Part shown: piece by piece, positions 18,113-26,723 of the stretch | Layout of the letters: each line of letters opens with the position of its first letter | Numbering within the stretch: the stretch's first letter is position 1 | DNA from: Campylobacter concisus | GTDB lineage: Bacteria > Campylobacterota > Campylobacteria > Campylobacterales > Campylobacteraceae | Direction: 5' to 3' | Length of the DNA stretch: 64,000 nucleotides | Assembly: GCF_003049085.1 (NCBI RefSeq) | Contig: NZ_PIQX01000001.1 | Location: 124,001-188,000, forward strand | The notes under the pieces: generated by a model | The model's input: the letters and a program-made list of their open reading frames with translations, nothing else | Databases searched by the model: none | What the model was told of the DNA's origin: nothing | Translations under genes and position numbers: made by a program

Positions 18113-18943
18113 ATGAAAGTTACGCAAACATTAGAATCTCTAAGCATTTTAACTGATAATGACACTTTGTTTCGTGAGCTTAGAGATATGATAAGCAGAA
18201 ATTTTACAAAAATTTTATCTAATAAAAATAAGGTTATTTCGTTTTATGAAGAGAGCGAGATCCCGCAACGCAAGTGCTTTTTAAAATTTATAAAAAAACT
18301 TTATGAAAAGCAAAGCGATGATAAGCTTGATATTCGTTTTGCAAACTATAAAACCATAAAGCTTGGCTTTGTTCAAAAAAATACCCTAACTCCAGTCATT
18401 AGCCTAAACGTAAATTTTGTAAAAAATGAAGTCAAATTTGAACTAAAAGATGCACTTTGCAGAGACTTTGCTAGCTACATCAGCGAGAGTCTGATAAAAA
18501 GTAATGTTACTTTTAGCAAAAATGATGATTTTTTAAATATCACCATCTCAAATGACAACGACATAAACACATTAAACAAACTACTCTACAAAAGAAGCTA
18601 CCCAAAATTTAGCGTAAATTTTATCTATGATGAAAAAGACTACAAAGCCTTTAAACAAGGCATAAAAATAAAAAGCTCATCTAAATTTGTAAGTAGATTT
18701 TCTGTGCTTGCAAATTTACTTGAGGAAAATTTTGGGATTTTAGGTTGTAAAAAAGATGATGACTTTGAAACTATCAGACAAAGTTATCTTTCACTCGTAA
18801 ATATCTATCACCCAGACAGGCACGCCAACAAAAATCCTCTCATACAAGAAGAATACGCAAAGAAATTTAAAAATATTCAATCTGCTTATGAGAGTCTAAA
18901 ACCATACTTTAAAAATCAAGAAAATTTTGTGATGGTTGGCTAG
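18113..18943 (+). CDS. Protein with a C-terminal J-domain
   Basis: A 276-residue cytoplasmic protein. Residues about 1-200 match nothing I recognise. Residues about 215-270 form a J-domain with the essential HPD at 233-235 (NIYHPDRHANKN) and the following helix KKFKNIQSAYESLK. J-domains stimulate DnaK ATPase, so this is probably a specialised DnaK co-chaperone whose N-terminal part picks the client. The zinc and Gly/Phe regions of true DnaJ are absent. The ribosome site is ggag, ten bases before the ATG. Confidence 0.85.
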   Translation: MKVTQTLESLSILTDNDTLFRELRDMISRNFTKILSNKNKVISFYEESEIPQRKCFLKFIKKLYEKQSDDKLDIRFANYKTIKLGFVQKNTLTPVISLNVNFVKNEVKFELKDALCRDFASYISESLIKSNVTFSKNDDFLNITISNDNDINTLNKLLYKRSYPKFSVNFIYDEKDYKAFKQGIKIKSSSKFVSRFSVLANLLEENFGILGCKKDDDFETIRQSYLSLVNIYHPDRHANKNPLIQEEYAKKFKNIQSAYESLKPYFKNQENFVMVG

Positions 18944-18984
18944 AGCACGGCTTACCATAGAGCTATTAAAGAGAGCAAAAATGA

Positions 18985-19260
18985 ATGGTGAAATGTTTAA
19001 CATATGCGCCATTGTTGTTGCTTGGCTTTTTAAACTCTACCGCAAAATCAGTCATTAAGATATTTGATGCGCCGCTTATGCCAAAGAAAAATTTAACTAT
19101 AGCAAGCTTGGCTGATGTCTTTGGTGGTATGGGCTCTTGGAACGACGATGCAGCAGGCATGGCACAATATAAAAAACATGGCAAAGAGTACGAAGAGCTT
19201 AGTAACGAGCTTTTTACACAGATGTGTAAGGCCATACTTTTTGCTGTAAATGAGTGGTAG
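18985..19260 (+). CDS. Hypothetical small protein
   Basis: A 91-residue protein that I do not recognise. The N-terminus is hydrophobic (TYAPLLLLGFLNS), possibly a signal peptide or anchor. The rest is soluble-looking, with ADVFGGMGSWNDD and EYEELSNELFTQM. A second short frame of 25 codons begins four bases earlier (ATG 18981, MNGEMFNICAIVV...) and shares the same gagag ribosome site, so either start could be used or an old frameshift may lie here. The stop codon abuts the rpoN stop on the other strand with no gap. Confidence 0.6.
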   Translation: MVKCLTYAPLLLLGFLNSTAKSVIKIFDAPLMPKKNLTIASLADVFGGMGSWNDDAAGMAQYKKHGKEYEELSNELFTQMCKAILFAVNEW

Positions 19261-20514
19261 TTAGCCGTTTATCTGATAGACTCTTTTTCGCTGGCTTGAG
19301 CTGCCGATGTTTAGAATTTTGCGGTATTTTGTGATAGTTCGGCGAACGATTTGGATGTTAAATTTAGCTTGGATTAGCTCTTGGATTTTTAGATCAGAAA
19401 GTGGCTTTTTGTGGTCTTCACCTTTAATGAGCTCTAGTAAAAATTCTTTTATCGCAGCATTTGAAGTCTCCTCGTCAAAGCCAGTTGCAAAGAAATTTTT
19501 AAGTGCGACCGTGCCTCTTGAACAGCTTAGATATTTGTTTGCGATCGCTCTTGATATGGTTGATGGGTTGCGCCCAAGCTCGTCTGCTAGGTCTTTTAGC
19601 TTCATAGGTTTTATGTCACCACCCAAAAAGTAGTCATACTGATACTCAACTATCATGAGCCCTATCTTATAAAGCGTCGCTTTTCTCATCTCAAGGGCGT
19701 CTATGAGCTCGCTCGCCTCTTTTATACGTGAGTTTACAAAGGCCTCTTTCTCGTCTAATCCATCGGTATCAACCAAAATTTCTGGATAGTACTCATCATT
19801 TATCTGTACACTTATGCCACTACTTGTGCTTAGCACGAAGATGTCAGGCACTGCTTCTTTTTCATCTTCAAGATACTCAATGGCCGGTGGATTTTTAAAT
19901 TTTTTTATGATCTTTAGCGCGTCGTTGTAAAATTTTAGCTTTCTAAGTTTTTCTATATTTTCAAAATTTAAGATGATCTTTTTCGCGCACTCTATGATCT
20001 CATCGCTTGCCTCTGCCTCACTTAGCTGAAATAAAAAGCTCTCTTTTACGTCCTTTGCACCAACGCCACATGGCTCAAGGTAGGCAAATCTCGCCCTAAC
20101 TCGCTCCACTTCGCTCTCATTAAAGCCCGCAAAAATTTCATCATCATAAGAAAAATAGCCCTCATCATCTAAGCACTCAATGATCTTATACGCGATATTT
20201 TGAGACTTTTGCGTGGGAAAAAGTGGCGGATTGATTTGACTAATTAGCTTTTCATAGAGGCTTTCTTTGTAGATGCTTAAAGCCTCGATGCTCTCACTAA
20301 CAGAATTTCTACTAACCTGCTCAAAAAAATTTCGTTTTTTTTCGCTTTTTTCTAAATTTTTATGTTCGATCGTGGCAAATGGATTGTCTTTTATAAAAGG
20401 CTCAAGCGTCTCTTTTAGCTCATCAAGCCCACTTTGAAGGATGGGAAGCCAGCTTCGCAGTGTTTGGTTTAGTTTGATCTTTGGCGCTAAAGTTTGCTTT
20501 TGCCTTAGCATCAT
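19261..20514 (-). CDS. rpoN: RNA polymerase sigma-54 factor
   Basis: Sigma-54, which in Campylobacter directs the class 2 flagellar genes (hook, basal body, minor flagellin) with the activator FlgR. It has 417 residues. Region I at the N-terminus begins LRQKQTLAPKIKLNQTLRSWLPILQ. The core-binding region is in the middle, followed by a helix-turn-helix with GRNPSTISRAIANKYL. The RpoN box is VRRTITKYR near the C-terminus, where the consensus is ARRTVAKYR. The ATG directly follows the lptB stop (TAGATG), so translation is coupled. Confidence 0.96.
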   Translation of the reverse strand: MMLRQKQTLAPKIKLNQTLRSWLPILQSGLDELKETLEPFIKDNPFATIEHKNLEKSEKKRNFFEQVSRNSVSESIEALSIYKESLYEKLISQINPPLFPTQKSQNIAYKIIECLDDEGYFSYDDEIFAGFNESEVERVRARFAYLEPCGVGAKDVKESFLFQLSEAEASDEIIECAKKIILNFENIEKLRKLKFYNDALKIIKKFKNPPAIEYLEDEKEAVPDIFVLSTSSGISVQINDEYYPEILVDTDGLDEKEAFVNSRIKEASELIDALEMRKATLYKIGLMIVEYQYDYFLGGDIKPMKLKDLADELGRNPSTISRAIANKYLSCSRGTVALKNFFATGFDEETSNAAIKEFLLELIKGEDHKKPLSDLKIQELIQAKFNIQIVRRTITKYRKILNIGSSSQRKRVYQING

Positions 20515-21243
20515 CTACTCAAGTAGCTTAAATTCTTCGCCAAGATAGTGCGTTCTAACGAGCTTGTTGTTTGCCACTTCACTCGCACTGCCGCTTGCTA
20601 GAAGTGAGCCATCTTTGATTACGTAAGCTCTGTCGCAAATGGCTAGCGTCTCGCGGACGTTGTGGTCAGTTATCAAAACGCCGATGCCTAGCTTTTTAAG
20701 ATCTCTAACGATACTTTGGATGTCGCTAACTGCGATCGGGTCAACACCTGCAAATGGCTCATCAAGCAGCAAAAATTTTGGCTTTATGATGAGACTTCTA
20801 GCGATCTCACAGCGTCTGCGCTCGCCACCACTTAGGCTAACACCCTTTCTTAGGCGGATAGGCTCGATATTTAGCATATTTAGCATCTCATTTACTCTTT
20901 TTGCTATCTCTTCTTCGCTTTGATTTAAAATTTCAGCACCAAGAAGTAAATTTTCTTCGACACTTAGCTCTTTAAATATGCTTGATTCTTGCGGCAAATA
21001 GCCAATACCAAGGTGTGCTCTTTTGTGAAGTGGGACGTTTGTGATCTTTTCATCATTTAAAAAGACATCTCCGCTAGTTGGTGAGATGAGCCCACAGATC
21101 ATATAAAAAGTAGTCGTCTTTCCAGCACCATTTGGCCCAAGGAGCCCCACGACTTCGCCGCTATTTACCTCTAAAGATATGCCTTTTATGATCTCAGTTT
21201 TTTTAATCGTCTTTTTTAGATCTTTTACTTCTAGTTTATGCAC
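20515..21243 (-). CDS. lptB: LPS export ABC transporter ATP-binding protein
   Basis: Cytoplasmic ATPase that powers extraction of lipooligosaccharide by LptFG. It has 242 residues with Walker A GPNGAGKTT near residue 35, signature LSGGERRR, Walker B FLLLDEPFAGVDP and the LptB-typical IGVLITDHNVRETL H-loop. It overlaps the tsaE end by eight bases and abuts rpoN. The lptB-rpoN pairing is also found in enterobacteria. Confidence 0.95.
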   Translation of the reverse strand: MHKLEVKDLKKTIKKTEIIKGISLEVNSGEVVGLLGPNGAGKTTTFYMICGLISPTSGDVFLNDEKITNVPLHKRAHLGIGYLPQESSIFKELSVEENLLLGAEILNQSEEEIAKRVNEMLNMLNIEPIRLRKGVSLSGGERRRCEIARSLIIKPKFLLLDEPFAGVDPIAVSDIQSIVRDLKKLGIGVLITDHNVRETLAICDRAYVIKDGSLLASGSASEVANNKLVRTHYLGEEFKLLE

Positions 21244-21634
21244 TTATAACCTCGTATTTTCTGCCGTTTTTGCTAGGAGAAATTTTTACTAACGTATAGC
21301 TCTCGCCGTTTTTCTTTAGAGCTTTTTCTAAATTTTCATCGCCCCACTCTACTAGATGAAGCCCCTCTTCAAACAAATTTTCAAAAAGACCATTTTTTGC
21401 CATCCCATCAAAACCGATCTGGTAAATATCGTAGTGGTAGATATCTTTACCATAAATTTGCATCAAAGAAAATGTCGGCGACGTCACGCTCTCATCTATG
21501 CCATGAGCCTTGATGATCGCCTTTGCAAGCGTTGTTTTGCCACTTGCTAGATCGCCGCTTAGTAGCACCACACCACTTTTTGGCAGCACCCGCACAAGCT
21601 CGTTAAGCTCATTTTCTAAAAGCTCAAAAACCAT
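21236..21634 (-). CDS. tsaE: tRNA threonylcarbamoyladenosine synthesis ATPase TsaE
   Basis: A 132-residue P-loop ATPase that works with TsaB and TsaD to form t6A at position 37 of ANN-decoding tRNAs. The P-loop is SGDLASGKTT. SPTFSLMQIY and the HYDIYQI segment are family features, and LVEWGDE is the conserved C-terminal motif. I chose ATG 21634, which overlaps the upstream stop as TGATG, rather than the TTG one codon earlier. The t6A modification is the substrate of MtaB, encoded at 58526-59764. Confidence 0.93.
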   Translation of the reverse strand: MVFELLENELNELVRVLPKSGVVLLSGDLASGKTTLAKAIIKAHGIDESVTSPTFSLMQIYGKDIYHYDIYQIGFDGMAKNGLFENLFEEGLHLVEWGDENLEKALKKNGESYTLVKISPSKNGRKYEVISA

Positions 21635-21879
21635 CAAAGCTCTTTTACATATTCGCTTTGAGCGCTTTTTGGTATGCTTTTTGTAGTTGGGATCGCTAGC
21701 ACCTCGTATCTCGCCTCGCGCGTTAGAAATTTGATACTAACCACATCGCCAACCTTAACATCTTTTGCCGCTTTTGCTTGCACGCCATTGATGCTCACAA
21801 CGCCGCTTTTGCACATATCTTCGCTAACGGTACGCCTTTTGGTGATATTTACTACGTTTAAAAATTTATCTACTCTCAT
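21634..21879 (-). CDS. S4-domain RNA-binding protein (Hsp15/RqcP-like)
   Basis: An 81-residue single S4 domain, MRVDKFLNVVNITKRRTVSEDMC, with GVVSINGVQAKAAKDVKVGD. Such stand-alone S4 proteins include Hsp15 and RqcP, which bind obstructed 50S subunits carrying peptidyl-tRNA. Which of these functions applies cannot be told from the sequence. It overlaps tsaE by one base and heads the tsaE-lptB-rpoN run. Confidence 0.85.
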   Translation of the reverse strand: MRVDKFLNVVNITKRRTVSEDMCKSGVVSINGVQAKAAKDVKVGDVVSIKFLTREARYEVLAIPTTKSIPKSAQSEYVKEL

Positions 21880-21912
21880 GCGGCGGATTTTAACAAAAAT
21901 AGCCTTAAATTT

Positions 21913-22740
21913 TTAATCCTTTAGATATTTTAAAAGCTCTTTTAAATTTAGAGGTATGACGCTGCCGTGCGTTTGCCCTTTGTAAAACTCAAAGTGAAAA
22001 TTTACGCCACTTTGTTTTAAAATTTGGGCTAGATCGCTCGCCTTTAAAGTGCCAGGCTTGTCAGTCTTGCCCTTTCTTTTTTCAAGCTCGCCAACGCTAA
22101 GAAAGACAAATTTAGCTTTTAATTTCTCTTTAAATTTACCCTCACTCACATTTTGCTTTAAAATTTCAGACTCGCCCCACCAAAGAGATGGCGAAGCGAT
22201 AAAGAAATTCGAAAATACGCCCTCGTTTTTAAGCAAGGCATAGAGCGTAAAAAGCCCGCCAAAAGAGTGACCATAAAGGCTTTTTTGGCTGCCATGCACG
22301 TTAAATTTTTGATCAATTAGCGGTACCAAATTTTTAGTTAAAAAGTGGTAAAACGCATCTGCGCCACCACCCTTACTAAACTCCTCGCCATCTGCCTTTG
22401 GCGTGAGATCTCTTGTGCGTTTTTCTACCTCGTAGCTTTTGTCTGTATCATATCCTATGCCTATTATTAGTGGTGCAGCCTTGCCATCAAATTCATTTAA
22501 AAGCATGTTAAACTGGGCGTTTGCATCAAGTAAGAAAAGCACATTTTTAAACTCATTTTGCCCCTTTAGCTTGGCTGTGAAAATTTTATAAATTTCATCA
22601 TTTGCACTCATTTTAAAGGTTGAAATTTCAAATTTGCTAGCAGCTTTTTGGCTAAGTGGCTCAGGCGTTTGACTAGGTCCTGCGTGCAAAGCCTGCGTCA
22701 CGCCAAGCGTAAAAAGCAAAAATTTAAACACTCTTACCAT
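21913..22740 (-). CDS. Periplasmic siderophore esterase (alpha/beta hydrolase)
   Basis: A 275-residue alpha/beta hydrolase of the putative-esterase (Fes/IroE) type. The N-terminal signal peptide (FKFLLFTLGVTQALHAG) indicates export. The nucleophile elbow is GHSFGG, a G-x-S-x-G motif, and a C-terminal catalytic His is likely in KGQTHGSV. The start overlaps the upstream TonB receptor by seven bases, so the two are co-translated. In Campylobacter a periplasmic trilactone esterase (Cee) hydrolyses ferric enterobactin after uptake through CfrA/CfrB; this gene is a good candidate for the same role. Confidence 0.85.
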   Translation of the reverse strand: MVRVFKFLLFTLGVTQALHAGPSQTPEPLSQKAASKFEISTFKMSANDEIYKIFTAKLKGQNEFKNVLFLLDANAQFNMLLNEFDGKAAPLIIGIGYDTDKSYEVEKRTRDLTPKADGEEFSKGGGADAFYHFLTKNLVPLIDQKFNVHGSQKSLYGHSFGGLFTLYALLKNEGVFSNFFIASPSLWWGESEILKQNVSEGKFKEKLKAKFVFLSVGELEKRKGKTDKPGTLKASDLAQILKQSGVNFHFEFYKGQTHGSVIPLNLKELLKYLKD

Positions 22741-24833
22741 TTTGCAGCGACCTTAAACCAAAATCTCCTGCCTTCTTGCGGATACCAGTAGTAATTGCCG
22801 TCGTCTGCTAGCGCCTCATCGTATCTTACTTTATCAAAGATGTTGTAAGCATTTAGGCTAAGCGTTAGATGCTTGTTTGCATCCCAGCTTACGCCTGTAT
22901 CAAATGTGAGTAAATTTTTATTATTTTCACTCACTTTATTGCCAGGGCCAAATTTCACACTAGTAAGCTTGCTCTCATAGTTTGTGGTGAAGAATGTTTT
23001 TACACTCTTAATTGGTTTATAAGCAAGTGTTGCATGAAATGCATGCTCTGGGGTTGCTGTTAGGCTTTTTGCATCAAGTCTACCAAGATTTGTCTCACTA
23101 AATTTCATAGGGCCTCTTGGCGTATTTATAGTTGGGTTGCCAGTTTTTATCTTTGATTTGTTATAGGTGTAGTTTGAGCTTAAATTTAAGTTTGAAAGGA
23201 TGTCGTAGTCTCCGCTTAACTCCACTCCCCAAACAGTTGCACCTTCTATGTTAAAGTAAGTTCCCCAGCCAGGGCAAGTAATATGTGGTGCATTTGGGCA
23301 AGTGCCAAAGGCAGGAATTTTATTGACGTTGCTGCCATCAGTATCTAGGATCTTGTCTTTAAATTCATTTTTAAAAAACATTACCGAGCCTCTAAAATCA
23401 GCCTGATTGTCATAATATGCACCAACTTCGTAAGTTATACTTTTTTCTGGCTTTAGATCTTTGTTTCCAAAATCAACTATTTTCCAAGCATTTTGAATAG
23501 TGCCTACTTCCGGGGAGATTTGATTGACATTTGGCGTTTTATAGCCAGTCGCTACGCCACCTTTGAGACTTAGCGTATCTGTAGCGTTATAGACTAGGTA
23601 GGCTCTTGGCGAGAGGTGGTTGCCAAAGAATTCGTTGTGCGTAAGCCTTGAGCCAAGCGTTAAAAATAGCTTCTCTTCTAAAATTTGCCACTCATCTTCG
23701 ATAAATCCAGCATGCTCACTCATCGAGTAGCTTTTTGGACTTTCGAGGCCATTTTTTGAGGCGTTTGAGACGATGAAGGTCGTGCCAACATTTTGCTTGC
23801 TAAAGTCATAGCCAAAAGTTAGTGCGTGAGCACCAAGAAAGGTTGTAAATTTTGAGTTAAAGTTGTGATTTTTGGCTTTTGCAGGTATAAATTTGTCAAA
23901 AAGGCTCGTTCTTTGTGTCTGGTCATAAATGTAGCTGATATCGGCATTTAGGTTATCAAATTCGCCAAGATAGCCCACACCATAGCTCTTTTTTTCGTAG
24001 TCATAAGCGTTTAAAACCTTATTTGTCTTTATAGTGGCTGTTTTGCCAACGGTGCGCGAGTAGTCGTGCTTTTCATTTGAGCCAAGGATGAAAAATTTAT
24101 TGTGTTCATCTGGAGTGATCCAAAGCTTTGCGCTTAAATTTCTCTTATCGCTCTTTTGATAACCGCCTTTGTAATTATCCTCGTCCCTTAGCTTTTTATA
24201 TCCCCAAAGCTGAAGCGCAAAAAGGTCTTTATAAAGAGGTAAATTTAGATAAAAATCACCCTGTCTGCCATTACCTATGCCTTTATGCGTGTTTATAGTG
24301 GTTGAGATGCCGACATTGCCGCTAAATTTTGAAAAGTCCTTTTTGGTAATGATATTTATAACGCCTCCAACTGCGTCGCTACCATAAAGCGAGCTCATAG
24401 GACCACGGATGACCTCTATACGCTCGATCGCTTCAGCTGGTGGGATGAAATTTGAGTTCATATCCCCTGCTCCGCCCTTTGGATTTGCGCTGCTTGAATT
24501 TACTCTTTTACCATCAATTAAAACTAGCGTTTGAGACTTCTCCATACCACGTATCGAGATACCGCTAGCTGCCCCGTCTTCGCCGCCAACAACATTTACA
24601 CCTGGTACTTTTTGGGCGATAGAGTGGAGTGAAGTAAAGCTATCTTTTGTAAGCTCATCGCCACTTATCACGCTTATGCTCGCGGGTGCTTCTTTGATCT
24701 GCTGCGAAAAGCCACTTGCACTTACTACAACACCATCAAGTCTTGTTTCGTTATTGTCTTTATGCTCTGCTCCAAAGAGTGAATTTGCCACACAAACACT
24801 AAGGCAAATGGCAATAAATTTTGTTTTTCCCAT
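22734..24833 (-). CDS. TonB-dependent catecholate-siderophore receptor (CirA/CfrB type)
   Basis: A 699-residue outer-membrane receptor. I chose ATG 24833, which has aaaggaa upstream and begins the signal peptide (MGKTKFIAICLSVCVANSLFGAE), rather than the frame-open ATG at 24917. A TonB box-like LDGVVVSA follows the mature N-terminus. The plug has VNVVGGEDGAASGISIRGM, LVLIDGKRV and IERIEVIRGPMSSLYGSDAVGG, motifs of the CirA/FepA group. The barrel ends with an aromatic residue (KVAAKW). The Fur box upstream and the esterase downstream indicate ferric enterobactin or related catecholates as substrate. Confidence 0.92.
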   Translation of the reverse strand: MGKTKFIAICLSVCVANSLFGAEHKDNNETRLDGVVVSASGFSQQIKEAPASISVISGDELTKDSFTSLHSIAQKVPGVNVVGGEDGAASGISIRGMEKSQTLVLIDGKRVNSSSANPKGGAGDMNSNFIPPAEAIERIEVIRGPMSSLYGSDAVGGVINIITKKDFSKFSGNVGISTTINTHKGIGNGRQGDFYLNLPLYKDLFALQLWGYKKLRDEDNYKGGYQKSDKRNLSAKLWITPDEHNKFFILGSNEKHDYSRTVGKTATIKTNKVLNAYDYEKKSYGVGYLGEFDNLNADISYIYDQTQRTSLFDKFIPAKAKNHNFNSKFTTFLGAHALTFGYDFSKQNVGTTFIVSNASKNGLESPKSYSMSEHAGFIEDEWQILEEKLFLTLGSRLTHNEFFGNHLSPRAYLVYNATDTLSLKGGVATGYKTPNVNQISPEVGTIQNAWKIVDFGNKDLKPEKSITYEVGAYYDNQADFRGSVMFFKNEFKDKILDTDGSNVNKIPAFGTCPNAPHITCPGWGTYFNIEGATVWGVELSGDYDILSNLNLSSNYTYNKSKIKTGNPTINTPRGPMKFSETNLGRLDAKSLTATPEHAFHATLAYKPIKSVKTFFTTNYESKLTSVKFGPGNKVSENNKNLLTFDTGVSWDANKHLTLSLNAYNIFDKVRYDEALADDGNYYWYPQEGRRFWFKVAAKW

Positions 24834-24841
24834 GACTATTC

Positions 24842-24877
24842 CTTTGTTAAATTTTAAAACCAAAAAATTTAACAAAG
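24842..24877 (-). promoter_or_regulatory. Hairpin at the 5' end of the receptor mRNA, overlapping its ribosome site
   Basis: Fourteen perfect pairs: plus-strand 24842-24855 with 24864-24877, loop eight bases. On the minus-strand message the 3' arm ends aacaaag, which includes the first bases of the aaaggaa ribosome site. The hairpin starts close to the expected transcription start, so it may tune translation or stability. Confidence 0.5.
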
Positions 24878-24879
24878 TG

Positions 24880-24885
24880 TATATA
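24880..24885 (-). promoter_or_regulatory. Putative -10 box of the TonB receptor
   Basis: TATATA on the minus strand between the Fur box and the 5' hairpin; the expected start is near 24873. Confidence 0.4.
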
Positions 24886-24890
24886 AAAAT

Positions 24891-24909
24891 AATATTAATT
24901 ATCATAATT
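24891..24909 (-). promoter_or_regulatory. Fur box upstream of the TonB receptor
   Basis: The minus-strand sequence AATTATGATAATTAATATT matches the 19-base Fur consensus GATAATGATAATCATTATC at 14 positions, including the central ATGATAAT. It covers the -35 side of the receptor promoter, so iron-loaded Fur should repress the receptor and esterase genes. Confidence 0.65.
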
Positions 24910-24996
24910 TTAAACAATAACCTTTTTTGTAAAAATTTCTAGTAAAATCTTAAATTATTCATTAAATTAATTTATTAAAAATTAATCAATTTAGGC

Positions 24997-25002
24997 TAAA
25001 AT
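24997..25002 (+). promoter_or_regulatory. Putative -10 box of argG
   Basis: TAAAAT in the context ggctaaaatac, 27 bases before the argG ATG, with AT-rich sequence upstream. Confidence 0.45.
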
Positions 25003-25029
25003 ACGACCATTTAAACAAAAGGAAGAGCT

Positions 25030-26253
25030 ATGAAAAAAAACGTAAAAAAAGTGGTTTTGGCATACTCTGGCGGACTTGATACAAGCATTATTTTAAAATG
25101 GCTTCAAGATGAATACAACTGCGAAGTAGTCACATTTACGGCTGACATCGGACAAGGCGAAGAGCTAGAGCCTGCACGCAAAAAAGCCCTAGCGCTTGGC
25201 GTGAAGCCTGAAAACATTTTTATTGAAGATTTAAGAGAAGAATTTGTACGCGATTATGTATTTCCAATGTTTAGAGCAAATGCAGTTTACGAGGGTGAGT
25301 ATCTGCTTGGTACATCGATCGCTCGCCCACTTATAGCAAAACGCCAAAGTGAGATCGCAAGACTTGTTGGTGCTGATGGCGTAAGCCATGGAGCAACAGG
25401 CAAAGGCAACGACCAAGTTCGCTTTGAGCTTGGATACTACGCACTTGGCGATAATCTAACTATCATCGCTCCATGGCGCGAGTGGGATCTAAATAGCCGT
25501 GAAAAACTTTTGGCATACGCTGAGAAAAACGGCATAGATATCACCAAAAAACCAGGCAAAAGCCCATACTCAATGGATGCAAATTTACTTCACATAAGCT
25601 ATGAAGGTCTAGTACTTGAAGACCCAAGTCACGCACCAGAAGATGATATGTGGAGATGGACGGTAAGCCCAAAAGATGCTCCAGATAAGAGCGAGATCAT
25701 CGAGATTGGCTATGAAAAAGGCGATCCAGTTAGTATAAATGGTAAAAAAATGAGCCCAGCTGAAATTTTAACCGAGCTAAACCGCCTTGGCGCAAAACAC
25801 GGTATAGGCAGACTTGACATCGTAGAAAACCGCTCTGTTGGTATGAAGAGTCGCGGATGCTACGAAACTCCTGGTGGCACGATAATGCTAAAAGCTCACA
25901 GAGCAATAGAGAGCATCACGCTTGACCGCGGCGCAGCTCACTTAAAAGATGAGATCATGCCAAAATACGCCGAGCTAATTTACAACGGCTACTGGTGGTC
26001 ACCTGAGCGAAATATGCTCCAAGCTCTCATTGATAAGAGCCAAGAGCATGTAAATGGCTCTGTAAAAGTTGAGCTTTATAAAGGCAACGTGACTATCCTT
26101 GGCAGAAACAGCAAAGATGATAATCTATTTAGCGAGGCATACTGCACATTTGAAGAAGATAGCGTTTATGATCAAAAAGATGCAGCTGGATTTATCAAAC
26201 TAAACGCGCTTCGCTTCATCATCGCACGCAAAAATGGGCGAAAATTTGACTAA
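25030..26253 (+). CDS. argG: Argininosuccinate synthase
   Basis: Joins citrulline and aspartate with ATP in arginine synthesis; 407 residues, the usual bacterial length. The N-terminal PP-motif AYSGGLDTS binds [16 protein letters not shown], the [12 protein letters not shown] stretch and [11 protein letters not shown] are diagnostic. The ribosome site is aaaggaagag. It heads the run argG-rplI-hslV-hslU-era. Confidence 0.97.
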   Translation: MKKNVKKVVLAYSGGLDTSIILKWLQDEYNCEVVTFTADIGQGEELEPARKKALALGVKPENIFIEDLREEFVRDYVFPMFRANAVYEGEYLLGTSIARPLIAKRQSEIARLVGADGVSHGATGKGNDQVRFELGYYALGDNLTIIAPWREWDLNSREKLLAYAEKNGIDITKKPGKSPYSMDANLLHISYEGLVLEDPSHAPEDDMWRWTVSPKDAPDKSEIIEIGYEKGDPVSINGKKMSPAEILTELNRLGAKHGIGRLDIVENRSVGMKSRGCYETPGGTIMLKAHRAIESITLDRGAAHLKDEIMPKYAELIYNGYWWSPERNMLQALIDKSQEHVNGSVKVELYKGNVTILGRNSKDDNLFSEAYCTFEEDSVYDQKDAAGFIKLNALRFIIARKNGRKFD

Positions 26254-26276
26254 AAATAAAATTTAAAAGGAAAAAA

Positions 26277-26723
26277 ATGAAAGTATTATTAATAAAAGAT
26301 GTAAAAGGACTTGGCAAAGCTGGCGAGATAAAAGAGGTAAAAGACGGCTATGGCAACAACTTCTTAATTGGCAAAGGCTTTGCAAAAGCAGCTACTCCAG
26401 ACGTTCTTCGCCAATATGAAGCAGCCCAAAAAAGAAAGGCTGAAGAGCTAAAATACGAGATCGCAAATTTAGAAAAACTTAAAGAAGAGCTTGAAAAAGT
26501 GACAGTTGTCATCAAGAAAACTCTTGGTGCAAATGGCTCACTTTTTGGCTCAGTTTCAAAAGAAGAGATCGCAGCAGAGCTTGAAAAAACGCATCATTTA
26601 GTTGTCGAGAAAAAAGCGATTGACATGGACACTCACCTAAAAGCAGTCGGCCTTTATGACGTTCATGTAAAGCTTAAACACTCGATAAATGCGAGCTTGA
26701 AGGTTGATGTGCAAGGAGAGTAG
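26277..26723 (+). CDS. rplI: 50S ribosomal protein L9
   Basis: 148 residues. The N-terminal rRNA-binding domain has MKVLLIKDVKGLGKAGEIKEVKDGYGNNFLI, followed by the long central helix (residues 41-75) and the C-terminal domain with GANGSLFGSVS. The ribosome site is aaaaggaaaa. Its stop is directly followed by the hslV ATG. Confidence 0.97.
   Translation: MKVLLIKDVKGLGKAGEIKEVKDGYGNNFLIGKGFAKAATPDVLRQYEAAQKRKAEELKYEIANLEKLKEELEKVTVVIKKTLGANGSLFGSVSKEEIAAELEKTHHLVVEKKAIDMDTHLKAVGLYDVHVKLKHSINASLKVDVQGE

Noticed and set aside
24833-24917. Longer N-terminus of the TonB receptor from ATG 24917
   Set aside because: It would start inside the Fur box and promoter region and place extra hydrophobic sequence before a normal signal peptide; ATG 24833 has a good ribosome site.
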